A DNA stretch of 64,000 nt from Frigoriglobus tundricola (GTDB taxonomy: Bacteria > Planctomycetota > Planctomycetia > Gemmatales > Gemmataceae), in the NCBI RefSeq assembly GCF_013128195.2, contig NZ_CP053452.2, forward strand, positions 2,294,001-2,358,000, read 5' to 3'. Of the stretch, positions 25,843-35,045 are shown one piece after another; within the stretch, counting starts at the first letter, position 1, and each line of letters begins with the position of its first letter. Below the pieces are notes generated by a model. The model was not told where the DNA came from. It searched no databases and saw nothing but the letters and a program-made list of their open reading frames with translations. The position numbers and the translations under genes are program-made.

Positions 25843-27723
25843 TTACGGCTTGGCGGCCGGGTCGAGCGGCTTGAAGATCTCACCGAGGAGGTCCGGTCCC
25901 GTGCCGCGTTCCAGCCGCGGGTACTTCAGCCCGCCCTTGTAGTCGATCGTGAGCGTCTTGTAGAAGTCCCCGGTCTTGGTCAACAATTCGAGTTTCCCGC
26001 CGTCCTTCGTCGCGGCGACCGCGGCCTTCATCCCGGCGTCGGTGTACTCCCGACCGTTCACCGCCATCACCTTCACCCCGGGCGCCAGCCCGGCCTTGAA
26101 CGCGGGACCGTCCGGCAACACGTCCGCGACCTTTCCGCCGGAGATCGAGACCCCGATCGACGGGAACAGGTTCAGCGACTTCGACATCCCCTCACTCGCT
26201 TCGGCGAGCGCGGTCGGCTTGTCGCCGTAGGTCAGCGTCCAGCCGCCGCCGGTGATCCCTTCGAGCGGCGGGGTTTCGTTCGCGACGCTCACGCGGCGGG
26301 TGAGGTGCCCCTTCCAGTCGTGCTTCACCACCTCGTTCAGCGCCGCGGCCACGTCGTCGAGGGCGTAGCCCTTCACGGCGGGCTTGCCGCCCGGGCCGCC
26401 GTGGAACCGCCGGCAGAAGTCGTCGAGCGACTTCTCCCCCTTCGTCTTCGTGCGGATCATCACGTCGATCTCCAGCCACACGAGCGTCCCCTCCGGGTAG
26501 TAGTCGAGCGACCGGCGGTAGGACGTCCAGCCCCGGGGCGCGGAGAGGAGCACCCAGTTGACCGCCGCCGTGTCGTCGAGCGGCCGCCACGCCCGCCCGC
26601 GGGAGTGCGCCATCTGGTCGGCGGTGGCGGCGAGAACGTCGCGGCCGTCCTCCGCCGTGAGCAGGCCGCTCCGCACCGCCAGGATTTCGCCGAGGTAGTT
26701 CGTCAGCCCCTCGTACACCCACAGGAGGCGCGTCTTCTGGGCCTGCTGGTAGTCGGCCACGATCATGTCGGCCGGGCGGCGGAACTTGCCGTTCCACGAG
26801 TGAACGAACTCGTGCGGGAGCAGCGCCGCCGCCGTCCGCCGAACCGGCGGCGTGGTGAGCGCCAGTTCCGGCAGCCGGTTGTCGCTGGACTCGTGGTGTT
26901 CGAGCCCGAAGGACGGCACCTGGTCGCTGAGCGCCAGGAGGAACGTGTACGCCCGGTAGTGCCGCGCGCCGAACAGCTTGCCGGTCTCGGCCACGAGCCG
27001 GTCCCAGCTCGCCTTCGTCTCCGGCGCCACGTCGAGCCCGGCCTCGCTGTCGCACGCCAGAACGACCCGGTGCCTCGGCCCGTCCTTCGGCCCGATCGCG
27101 ACCTCCTTAACGTGTTCCCCGCACAGCACGGGCGAATCGACCAGTTCTTCGAGCGGAACGGCCGCGAACAGGACGCGGTCGCCGTCGGTTTTGTCGGCGG
27201 TCAGTGCGGTGCCGTACTTCCAGCCGCTCGGGAACTTCACGCTCGCGTGGACCGACCGGGCCATTGCCCCGTCGGCCTTCGGGTACACGAGCACCTCGTT
27301 CCAGTTCAGGACCGCCAGCTTCGGGCTCGCCGCGGTGAGCGTGCTGCCGAGCCCCGCGCCGGTGCCGGGCGGTTGCAGGAGCAGATCGAACGTCACCTCA
27401 ACAGTGCCCGCCCCTTCGGGAACGGTGACGTGGTAGGCGTGGGAGTCCACGTCGTCGCGTTTCCACTCCAGCGTCTTCCCGCCGGCCCTCACGCGGAACC
27501 CGGCTTGCTCGCTGACGGGTCCGATGGGGCTGTGGGTGCCGGGCACCCAGCGCGGGTAGTTCAGGGTGAGCGGGCCGGGCGCGGCCGCGAACGAGACCTT
27601 GTTGTGAACGATCCGGCGCCCGAGGTTCGACAGGTCCACTTCGACCGTGACGGGCGCGGGCGGGTCGGCCGCGGGCGCCGGCGCGGCGCACAACAGGACG
27701 GCGAACACGGCATAACGTCGCAT
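25843..27723 (-). CDS. M61-family metallopeptidase with PDZ domain
   Basis: 626 residues with a signal peptide (MRRYAVFAVLLCAAPAPAA). Residues about 20-170 form the M61 N-terminal beta domain. The catalytic zinc motif HEFVHSW (HExxH) is at about 304-310, with VYEGLTNYLGE downstream supplying the third ligand. A PDZ-like domain lies at about 500-590 (SIGVSISGGKVADVLPDGPA). M61 enzymes are glycyl aminopeptidases or related periplasmic peptidases. Length is typical for the family. ATG 27723 has GGAG upstream. The gene follows a repeat-free 298-bp gap and stands alone. Confidence 0.88.
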   Translation of the reverse strand: MRRYAVFAVLLCAAPAPAADPPAPVTVEVDLSNLGRRIVHNKVSFAAAPGPLTLNYPRWVPGTHSPIGPVSEQAGFRVRAGGKTLEWKRDDVDSHAYHVTVPEGAGTVEVTFDLLLQPPGTGAGLGSTLTAASPKLAVLNWNEVLVYPKADGAMARSVHASVKFPSGWKYGTALTADKTDGDRVLFAAVPLEELVDSPVLCGEHVKEVAIGPKDGPRHRVVLACDSEAGLDVAPETKASWDRLVAETGKLFGARHYRAYTFLLALSDQVPSFGLEHHESSDNRLPELALTTPPVRRTAAALLPHEFVHSWNGKFRRPADMIVADYQQAQKTRLLWVYEGLTNYLGEILAVRSGLLTAEDGRDVLAATADQMAHSRGRAWRPLDDTAAVNWVLLSAPRGWTSYRRSLDYYPEGTLVWLEIDVMIRTKTKGEKSLDDFCRRFHGGPGGKPAVKGYALDDVAAALNEVVKHDWKGHLTRRVSVANETPPLEGITGGGWTLTYGDKPTALAEASEGMSKSLNLFPSIGVSISGGKVADVLPDGPAFKAGLAPGVKVMAVNGREYTDAGMKAAVAATKDGGKLELLTKTGDFYKTLTIDYKGGLKYPRLERGTGPDLLGEIFKPLDPAAKP

Positions 27724-27978
27724 GGGGAAGCTCCGGAAAGATGACGGCGGTCGGAGAGAGGTGTGAGAATGTTACCGAGCGGCGCGGCGCGGGGCAACCG
27801 ACCTGGCGGCTGATGGCGTCGTTCGGTTCGCGTTCTCGCGCACGTCAACCGGTTGAGCACTCGAAGGGGTGCGGCTTTGGTCTGTTCTGGCGGAAGCGGT
27901 TTCTCCTACGCCCTGGCGGGCGGGTGCGCGTAAGCCCTTCAGGCAACAAGAACCCCGCGCACCACCCGAAACGCGGAC

Positions 27979-28000
27979 AGCCGACCCTGATGGGTCGGCT
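27979..28000 (-). terminator. small hairpin after the sigma-fusion gene
   Basis: AGCCGACCC-TGAT-GGGTCGGCT, a 9-bp stem with a tetraloop, 22 nt beyond the minus-strand stop at 28022. It lacks a T-run on that strand. Confidence 0.4.
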
Positions 28001-28021
28001 TTCGCAAAAAACCGTTCACCG

Positions 28022-30204
28022 CTACGGCTTGGCGGGCGCGGGCTTTGGCGCGGGCGGTTCGGTCACCACCATCACTCCGATCGGCGCCGGCTTCACTTTC
28101 GCGCCCTCGAGCGACCGGGCCACCGCCAGCCACGCGGCCTTGCGGTCGGACGTCGCGGCGGTGCTCGCCACCACCCGTTTTTTCTCACTGTCGGTCGGCA
28201 GCCGGCTCAGGGTCGCGAGCGTGACCGCGTCCATCATCGCCTCGTCCGATTCGTTCGCGGCGATCAACGTCACGACGAGTTTCTCGTACTTGTCGGGCTC
28301 GACCGCGGCTCGGTTCGGAACGGGCGGGCTCGGTTTGACCGCCTGGGGAGACGGCACCGGCGGCTTCGCTCCGCCCGGTTGCACCCAGACGATGAGCCGA
28401 TCGGCGGTCGGCTCCTTGATCTGGTGGAGCGTGACCACCCGCGGTTCGAGCATCTTCGCTTTCCAGGCGGCGCCGAGTTTCTTCTGCACGGCCGGGTCCT
28501 TCAGCAGCGTGTCGAGCAGCCTCTCGCGCTTCTTCGGGTCCGGGTCCTCGGTAAAGTACTTCGTTTCCAGCGCGGTCGGGGCGTTCCCGCGCACTTCGGC
28601 CAGCGCCCGCTTGAGGAACTCGGCGTCGGAATCGACGGACGCCTCCATCGAGAAGGTCAGTTCGTTGGTGCCAACGATGCGCGGGGCGGCACCGAGGACC
28701 GCGAGACCGATCGGGTCCGGACCGACCACGTGGGAGTTGGCGACGATTTTCCAATCGGTGACGGCTGTGAGCGGGTTCAACGCGGCCTTCCGTCCGCTCG
28801 CGGCCCTCGCGGGCTTCGCCTCGGTCGTGTCCCGAGCGCCCAGATAGAGATCGATTTCGTGCGCCCCCTCGCCGTGGGAGACCACGCGGCCGAACACATC
28901 GGTCGAGGTGTACATCGTCGCGATGCCGCTCGACGCCTGTACCGACCCCGTGGCGGGGGCCGGCTTCACGTGCCGCGCGTCGCCGGCTTCGAGGACCAGT
29001 TCGACGAACTGTTTGTCCGCCGAGAACCGCGCGTGCAGCACTCTGACATCGGCCGGCAGGCCGAGCTTCTTCGCGAGTGCCGCGCGCGTCGCCTCGTCGT
29101 TCGCCATCCAGCCCACCACCTTGGTGCGCTTCTCGGCGTCGGCGTCGGTCACGAAGAACCACGTCTCCACGTCGGTCGGCGGCGTGCCGCGGGCGTCCAG
29201 ACACAGGCGCCGGAGGAAGGCCGCGTCGTCCGCTTTCGGGTCGGGCAGTCCTTTCAGACGGGCCGCGGGGCGGGCGGCGGGTTCGGGCGCGGCCCCCGCG
29301 ACCTTCGTCTGGGCGGGGGCGCGCCGGGGCCGGGCCCGTCGCCGGCGGCGGGCACGAGCCCCAGGCCGAGGCCGGTCGTCAGCGCGAGCGCGGTCACGGC
29401 GAGGAACGCGACCGCTTTCAACTTGGCGAGCAGCATCGTCCGCAGGACGCCTTCCGAGAGTTGGGCGCGGTTGCGGACACGAGCGCGTTCGCGGCGGCCC
29501 CCGCTTCGACCGCGCACCACCCGGGCGGCCAGTGCGGCCGGCACGGCCGCGGCGGACGCGTGAACCCCGAGCAGCCCCGCCAGCGCCCCGCCGGAGAGCG
29601 TGACGCCGCGGCGGGTGAGCCGCTGCGCCAGCGTGCGCCGGGCGGCCGCGAGCCGCGTCGCGAGCGTGGCCGGGGCCACGTTCAGGTGCTTCGCCACCTC
29701 GCGCTGCGGGCGGCCCTCCAGGTCGCACAGCACGACCGGGAGCCGGAGCTTGTCCGGCAGGCGGGCGAGTTCCTCGTCGATCACCGGTTGCAGGTCGGTC
29801 CAGGGGCGCCGGGGCCGGCGCGATCGACTCGGGCATGACGTCCACCTGCTTCTCGCGGGACCGGCGGCGGGCCAGAACCGTTCGCGCCTTCAGCGCCGTG
29901 CGGTACGCGACCCCGTACAGCCAGTTGCCGACCCGCTCCCGCGGGCGGACCGACGCGCGCGCCGGGCCAGCACCAGGAACGCCGCCTGGAACGCGTCGTC
30001 CGCGGTGGTTCGGTCGCCCACCACGCGGCGGCACACGCCCAGCACCATCGGCCCGTGCCGGCGCACCAGTTCCGCGAACGCCTCCGCGTCGCGCGCGAGT
30101 ACGAACGCGCCGAGCAGGTCGCCGTCGGACCGGGCCGCCGACTGGCGGGCGAGAACGACCCGCCGCAGGGTCGGCATCAGACGATCGGCTTGCCCGAGGG
30201 GCAT
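28022..30204 (-). pseudogene. ECF sigma factor fused to DUF1549/DUF1553-like modules, frameshifted
   Basis: From ATG 30204 the frame encodes sigma region 2 (AFAELVRRHGPMVLGVCRRV, AFQAAFLVLARRA), then jumps near 29960 to another frame for VRPRERVGNWLYGVAYRTAL, back near 29810 for region 4 (IDEELARLPDKLRLPVVLCD, QREVAKHLNVAPATLATRLA) and a transmembrane helix, and again near 29325 for the long C-terminal part. That part has two DUF1549-like units (FLRRLCLDARGTPPTDVETW; FLKRALAEVRGNAPTALETK) and a DUF1553-like end (TLATLSRLPTDSEKKRVV). Each jump lies in a GC-rich run. If intact, the product would be about 728 residues: a sigma factor tethered to the membrane with an external domain. It may be a decayed gene or carry sequence errors. 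Confidence 0.7.
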
Positions 30205-30482
30205 AGGGGCCTCTGGTTCACGCGCTCGCCCGGCCGCCGCGTTGGCTCCGCGCGCGTCGGGACCGGGCGCCTCCGTCACGGTATATTGCCCGCGGGGCGC
30301 GCCGCGCTCGGAACAAATTTTCCCGCGGCCGGCGGCCCGACGCGGCGCACTCAGCATACCGCGAGCGGGACCGGAGACCAAACCTTCGCCAGTTGCACGC
30401 GGGGCCGTGCATTTTTCGCACACCTTCGCCCGAGTGAGCTAGAGTTGCGGCACCTCACACCTGCGACTCGGGAACGGGAAAA

Positions 30483-31523
30483 ATGAGCAACACGAGCGAC
30501 ACGGCCGCCCGGCTGCGCGCGACGCTGGGCCCGGCGCTGGTCGGGGCCATCGGCGGTCTCGCGGTGGGGCTGGGCGGACTGGCCACTCTCGATACCGTCT
30601 GCCGCAACGCGCTGGCGACTTACACCAAATTCCCCTCGCTGGCGCACCCGCCGCTCCCGTTTCTCGACCTCCCCGGTTGGGTCGTCGCGGTCGCCGCCGC
30701 GCTCGGGTACGTGCTCCTCTTCGTCACCGGCATTCCGGTCGCGCGGCTGGCCCGCGGTCGGGACACCGTGGACGACCTCGCGGCCGGGACCACCGCCGGA
30801 CTGACCGCGGCGCTCGCGGCGCTCGCGATCGGGGGCGGGGCGGTCCTGGTCGTCGCGTGCGTGATTGTCCCGTCGATCGCGGACCTGACGCTCCTGTCGC
30901 GCCCCCAACCCGCTCAGCCCGGGGCCGAGCCGACGCAGGCACTGGTCGATCGCTATCCCGACCTCGGCGCGGTACCGGCGGAGGAGCGCGGCCCGTTGGT
31001 GATGTCCAAAATCGTGTCCGATCAAATTTCCGGCTCCGTCCAGGCGGGGGCGGGCGTGGGGACGTTTGCGCTCCTGGGCGTCGGTGCCCCGGTCCTGGCC
31101 GGAACGCTGGCCGCGGGCTACTTGCGGCGGCGGCAGTACCGGCTCCGGATCGCGGTTCTCACGTACCTGGAGCTGACCCTCGTTTCCGCGCTCACGGCCG
31201 AACTGGTGGGTATGGCCGTGCTGAATCCGCTAAGAGCGGAACTGGCGGGCGGAAAGGGCACGGTGTTCGCGGTGCTCGCCCTGGTCGGCCTAATCGCCGC
31301 CGCGTTTCTGTCCGCGACCGCGGCCGTGAAACGGTGGCCGGCGCTGGCCCGGGTGGGGCTGGTTCTCGTCTGGATAACGGTCGCTCCGCTGGCGTGGTCC
31401 GGCACGGTCTGGTGGCCCGGGGCCGCGGTCGCCGCCGCGGCACTGGTCGTCTCCTGGTACCGAACGCACCCACCGCGTACCGAACCGTCGGGACGAGCCG
31501 AATTGACGGCCGGCGCTCAGTAG
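30483..31523 (+). CDS. polytopic membrane protein, Ala/Gly-rich
   Basis: 346 residues with about eight hydrophobic helices and no motif I recognise. Helices lie near residues 18-38, 62-82, 100-130, 185-210, 220-245, 255-275 and 285-320. A hydrophilic loop (about 145-175) contains PAEERGPLVMSKIVSDQISG. There is a weak ribosome site (GGGAAC) before ATG 30483. It is divergent from the sigma fusion, sharing a 278-bp control region, which hints at, but does not prove, joint regulation. Confidence 0.65.
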   Translation: MSNTSDTAARLRATLGPALVGAIGGLAVGLGGLATLDTVCRNALATYTKFPSLAHPPLPFLDLPGWVVAVAAALGYVLLFVTGIPVARLARGRDTVDDLAAGTTAGLTAALAALAIGGGAVLVVACVIVPSIADLTLLSRPQPAQPGAEPTQALVDRYPDLGAVPAEERGPLVMSKIVSDQISGSVQAGAGVGTFALLGVGAPVLAGTLAAGYLRRRQYRLRIAVLTYLELTLVSALTAELVGMAVLNPLRAELAGGKGTVFAVLALVGLIAAAFLSATAAVKRWPALARVGLVLVWITVAPLAWSGTVWWPGAAVAAAALVVSWYRTHPPRTEPSGRAELTAGAQ

Positions 31524-31598
31524 CCCCACACGGAAATCGGGCTGTGCCTCCACCGTGCCGGTTCGCACAGCCGTGAGACAGGACCGCACATCATCCAC

Positions 31599-31616
31599 CG
31601 CCCCGAATTCGGGGCG
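31599..31616. promoter_or_regulatory. 18-nt perfect palindrome upstream of the ABC exporter
   Basis: CGCCCCGAATTCGGGGCG is its own reverse complement. It lies 200 bp before the permease start in a 294-bp gap that holds no other recognised element. It could be an operator for a dimeric repressor or the end hairpin of the preceding gene; the sequence alone cannot decide. Confidence 0.4.
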
Positions 31617-31817
31617 ACAGGTCTCGCCACTCATCTGGCGCAAATCCGCTCACCTCCACGGCCTGAAAAACACGTTCTCCAAGACCGATCGCCGGGCGGA
31701 CCGCTCGGCTTGGCCTGCGAGTTGCTTTGAGAGCCCGCGCCCCCCTGCCACTGCGGAATCGCAGTCCTCACGCCGTTGAGGGCCGCGCCCCTGCGCCGAC
31801 GGGAGAAAGGACCGCCC

Positions 31818-32969
31818 GTGACCTGGATCGCTCTGAAGATGCTGATGGGGGACCGGAGCAAGTACTTCGCCATCGTCTTCGGTGTTAGTTTCGCCTGCTT
31901 CCTGATCGCCGAGCAGAGCGCCATCTTTTGCGGCGTCATGCTCCGCACCGTCAGCCCGATCCGCGACACCCACGGGATCGATATCTGGGTCATGAATTCG
32001 AACGTCCGTTACGTCGACGACCTGAAGCCCATCTCCGACGACGACCTCTACCGCGTGCGCAGCGTTCCCGGCGTGGACTGGGCCGTCAGCCTCTACCGCG
32101 GGCAGGGGCAGGTCCAGCTCGCCAGCGGGGTCTACCAGGGCGTGATCCTGATGGGCCTGGACGACGCCAGCTTGACGGGCGCCCCGGTTCACATGCTCAT
32201 GGGGCGGATCGGCGACCTGCAAATCCCCGATTCGATCCTGGTCGATGAGGCCGGCTTTCACCAAATGTGGCCGGGCGAGCCCGTGCGGACCGGGAAGGTC
32301 ATCGAGATGAACCAGCGCCGGGCCGTGGTCGTCGGCGTGTACCGGGCCGCCCAGACCTTCATGACCATGCCGATCATCTACACGCGCTTCAGCCAGGCCA
32401 CGCTCTTCGTGCCGCCCACCCCGACCGGGCGGCTCACGCCCTTCGTGCTGGCCAAGGCGCGGCCCGGGACCGACCCCGAGGACCTGGCCCGGCGCATCCA
32501 GGCCCGGACCGGGCTGAAGGCGCTGACCAACGAGGGGTTCGCCAACCTGACGATGGGCTACTACCTGGGGCACACGGGCATCCCCCTCAACTTCGGAACC
32601 ACGGTGGTCCTCGCGTTCCTCGTCGGGACCGCCATCGCGGGCCAGACGTTCTACCTGTTCACGGTGGAGAACCTCAAGCAGTTCGGCACCCTGAAGGCGA
32701 TGGGCATGAGCGACCGCCGGGTCGTCGTCATGATCCTGACCCAGGGGCTGGTGGTGGGCGGCATCGGCTACGGGATCGGGGTCGGGCTGGCGACGGTCTA
32801 CGGCATCTTCGCCCAGCGGGCGCTGCCGCTCCTGGCGTTCTTCCTGCCGTGGCAGGTGCTGGCCCTGACGGCCGCGGCCATGATCGTCATCGTGCTGCTC
32901 GCCAGCCTGGTGAGCATCCGGCGGGCGCTGGTTCTCGAACCGGCCGTCGTCTTCCAGGGGGGCGCATGA
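31818..32969 (+). CDS. ABC transporter permease, DevC/MacB-like
   Basis: 383 residues from GTG 31818 (AAAGGA 7 nt upstream). One transmembrane helix near residues 15-35 is followed by a large extracytoplasmic domain (about 40-245: GIDIWVMNSNVRYVDDLKPI, VPGVDWAVSLYRGQGQVQLA) and three C-terminal helices (about 250-275, 300-330, 340-365), with VENLKQFGTLKAMGMSDRRV between them. This is the FtsX-like DevC layout. It exports lipids or small molecules together with the ATPase and adaptor that follow. Its stop overlaps the ATPase start by ATGA. Confidence 0.88.
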   Translation: MTWIALKMLMGDRSKYFAIVFGVSFACFLIAEQSAIFCGVMLRTVSPIRDTHGIDIWVMNSNVRYVDDLKPISDDDLYRVRSVPGVDWAVSLYRGQGQVQLASGVYQGVILMGLDDASLTGAPVHMLMGRIGDLQIPDSILVDEAGFHQMWPGEPVRTGKVIEMNQRRAVVVGVYRAAQTFMTMPIIYTRFSQATLFVPPTPTGRLTPFVLAKARPGTDPEDLARRIQARTGLKALTNEGFANLTMGYYLGHTGIPLNFGTTVVLAFLVGTAIAGQTFYLFTVENLKQFGTLKAMGMSDRRVVVMILTQGLVVGGIGYGIGVGLATVYGIFAQRALPLLAFFLPWQVLALTAAAMIVIVLLASLVSIRRALVLEPAVVFQGGA

Positions 32970-33706
32970 ATTCGACCGCTCAGACCGCCCGGGGCGTGCG
33001 GTGCCGGAACCTGACCAAGGAGTACGGCCGGGGCGAATCGCGGGTGCCGGCGCTGCGCGGGGTCGATGTGGACGTCGCGCCGGGCGAGCTGACCCTGCTC
33101 GTCGGCCCCAGCGGGTGCGGCAAGACCACCCTCATCTCGATCATCGCGGGCACCCTCGACCCGACCGCCGGAGAGGTGTCGGTCCTCGGGGCCGACCTGA
33201 ACCGCCTGTCGAAGCGCGAGCGGACCGCGTTCCGGGCGAAGAACGTCGGGTTCGTGTTCCAGCAGTTCAACTTGCTCCCGGCCCTGACGGCCGCCGAGAA
33301 CGTCGCGGTGCCGCTGGTGATCAACGGCTACGCGCGGGCGGCGGCCGTGGCGCGGGCCGCCGAGGTGCTGAGATCCGTGGGGCTCGGGGACCGGTGCGAG
33401 TCGCTGCCGTCGCAGCTCTCCGGCGGGCAGCAGCAGCGGGTGGCCATCGCCCGGGCGCTGGTTCACCGGCCGCGCCTGCTCGTGGCCGACGAGCCGACCT
33501 CGGCGGTCGACGCGCGGGCGGGGCAGGCGGTCATGGAACTGATCCGCGAGGTGGCGCTCCAACCGGACCGCGTGGCGATCGTGGTGACCCACGACCCGCG
33601 GGTGTACAGCTTCGCGGACCGGATCATCACGCTCGAAGACGGCCGCGTGTCGGACACCAAGCACGTGGACCACGAGATCAAGAACCCCCAACTGGTTCCC
33701 GCGTGA
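32966..33706 (+). CDS. ABC transporter ATP-binding protein, DevA/MacB-like
   Basis: 246 residues. Walker A is [10 protein letters not shown]-loop [12 protein letters not shown], signature [15 protein letters not shown], Walker B LLVADEP and the H-loop VTHDPR; all key residues are present. Instead of the usual TSALD after Walker B it has TSAVD, a conservative change. It powers the permease encoded upstream. The start overlaps the permease stop (ATGA), showing tight coupling. The adaptor gene starts 54 bp downstream. Confidence 0.93.
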   Translation: MNSTAQTARGVRCRNLTKEYGRGESRVPALRGVDVDVAPGELTLLVGPSGCGKTTLISIIAGTLDPTAGEVSVLGADLNRLSKRERTAFRAKNVGFVFQQFNLLPALTAAENVAVPLVINGYARAAAVARAAEVLRSVGLGDRCESLPSQLSGGQQQRVAIARALVHRPRLLVADEPTSAVDARAGQAVMELIREVALQPDRVAIVVTHDPRVYSFADRIITLEDGRVSDTKHVDHEIKNPQLVPA

Positions 33707-33760
33707 CGCGCGTCGCGCGGGGCGGTGCCGGGGGCGAACGCCACCCGCCAGGGAGAAGCC

Positions 33761-34789
33761 GTGAAGCTCAAGATCTCGATATTCAAATACGTGCTCCCGC
33801 TGCTCGCGGCGGGGCTCGTGGTTTTTGCCGTTTCGCACGCGCTCGTCGCCCAGCGCGCGGAGCCCCAGACGCCGCCCGTGCCGCCGCCCCGGAGCCCGTT
33901 CGGCGACACGGTGGCCGGGGCCGGCATGGTCGAGCCGTCCACCGAAGCCAGCGGCACCGGCAACATCGCCGTCGGCGCGCAACTGCCGGGCATCATCACC
34001 AAGGTCGCCGTCCGCATCGGCCAGGACGTCCAGGGGCCGGTGAGAGTCTTCGGCACGACCGTTCGGGAGGGCGACCTGCTCTTTGAAGTGGACCCGCGGC
34101 TGACGGAGGCGGACCTGAAGGTCCGGGAGGCCACCGTGGCCGTCAACGAGGCCCAGGTGGGCGTCGCCGAGGCGACCCTGAGAACGACGCGGGACCAGTT
34201 CGAGCGGGCGCGGCTGTCCCGCGAGAGCGGGGTCGTCTCCGAACAGGACTACGTGACCGCCGAGCAGGCCTACCTGTCGGCCCAGGCGGCGCTGGCCCAG
34301 TCGCGGGCGAACGTCCTCCAGGCCCGCGCCCAGGCCGATCAGGACCGGACCCAGCTCAAGCTCTTGCGGGTCCGGGCGCCGGTGACCGGCACGATCCTTC
34401 AGGTGAACGTCCGGCCCGGCGAGTACGTCGCGTCGGCCCCCGGGCAGTCGCTCGTCTTGATGGGCAACCTGCGGCCGATGCACGTCCGGGTGAGTGTGGA
34501 CGAGGAGGACCTGCCGCGGCTGATACTGCACGCGCCGGCGCGGGCCAAGATCCGGGGCGACGTCAACCAGGCGGAGGTGCCGTTGACCTTCGTGCGGCTG
34601 GAGCCCTACGTGGTTCCCAAAACGTCGCTGACCGGTGTGAACACCGAGCGGGTGGACACCCGCGTGGTTCAGGTGCTGTTCGCGGTCGATCCCGAGCACC
34701 CGTTGGTCAGGGACAAGAAGGTTCTGGTGGGCCAGTTACTGGACGTGTTCATCGAGGCCCGCCCGGGCGACAAGCCCAACCGGAACTGA
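33761..34789 (+). CDS. HlyD-family membrane-fusion (adaptor) protein
   Basis: 342 residues from GTG 33761 (AGGGAG upstream). One N-terminal helix (YVLPLLAAGLVVFAVSHALV), a biotinyl-lipoyl-like hairpin half (GTGNIAVGAQLPGIITKVAV), a long coiled-coil (about 115-190: LKVREATVAVNEAQVGVAEA, AQAALAQSRANVLQARAQAD), the second lipoyl half (VRAPVTGTILQVNVRPGEYV) and a beta-barrel domain. It links the inner-membrane ABC pump to an outer-membrane exit. No TolC-like gene is in the window. Confidence 0.9.
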   Translation: MKLKISIFKYVLPLLAAGLVVFAVSHALVAQRAEPQTPPVPPPRSPFGDTVAGAGMVEPSTEASGTGNIAVGAQLPGIITKVAVRIGQDVQGPVRVFGTTVREGDLLFEVDPRLTEADLKVREATVAVNEAQVGVAEATLRTTRDQFERARLSRESGVVSEQDYVTAEQAYLSAQAALAQSRANVLQARAQADQDRTQLKLLRVRAPVTGTILQVNVRPGEYVASAPGQSLVLMGNLRPMHVRVSVDEEDLPRLILHAPARAKIRGDVNQAEVPLTFVRLEPYVVPKTSLTGVNTERVDTRVVQVLFAVDPEHPLVRDKKVLVGQLLDVFIEARPGDKPNRN

Positions 34790-34820
34790 CGCGGCGGTGG
34801 CGTACGGTTGCGAAGAACGA

Positions 34821-35004
34821 AGATTGCACCACATAGACACAAAGACGCGCACAAAGGGGCACAAAGAAAACCGGACGTCGAGCCCTGGCGAGAACACAAA
34901 GGGAACAAAAATCGGGGCCGCGCGATCGGCTCTTGATCTCACCGTGTTGACCGGCTTTCTTTGTGGCCCTTTGTGCGCGCCTTTGTGTCTTTGTGGTGAA
35001 ATCT
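34821..35004. repeat. 184-bp element with 54-bp imperfect terminal inverted repeats
   Basis: Arms 34821-34874 and 34951-35004 agree at 49 of 54 positions (CACAAAGACGCGCACAAAGG in one arm). The 76-bp centre has no gene. The shape is that of a MITE-like or dispersed palindromic element, sitting between the adaptor gene and the CE15 esterase gene and filling most of the 256-bp gap. Confidence 0.8.
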
Positions 35005-35045
35005 TCGGACCGGCGGGCCGCTGAGTTCGCCGGGTTACGCCCGCG

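Noticed and set aside
34797-35024. 75-codon frame
   Set aside because: It is a translation through the 54-bp inverted repeat; both arms give the same kind of sequence.
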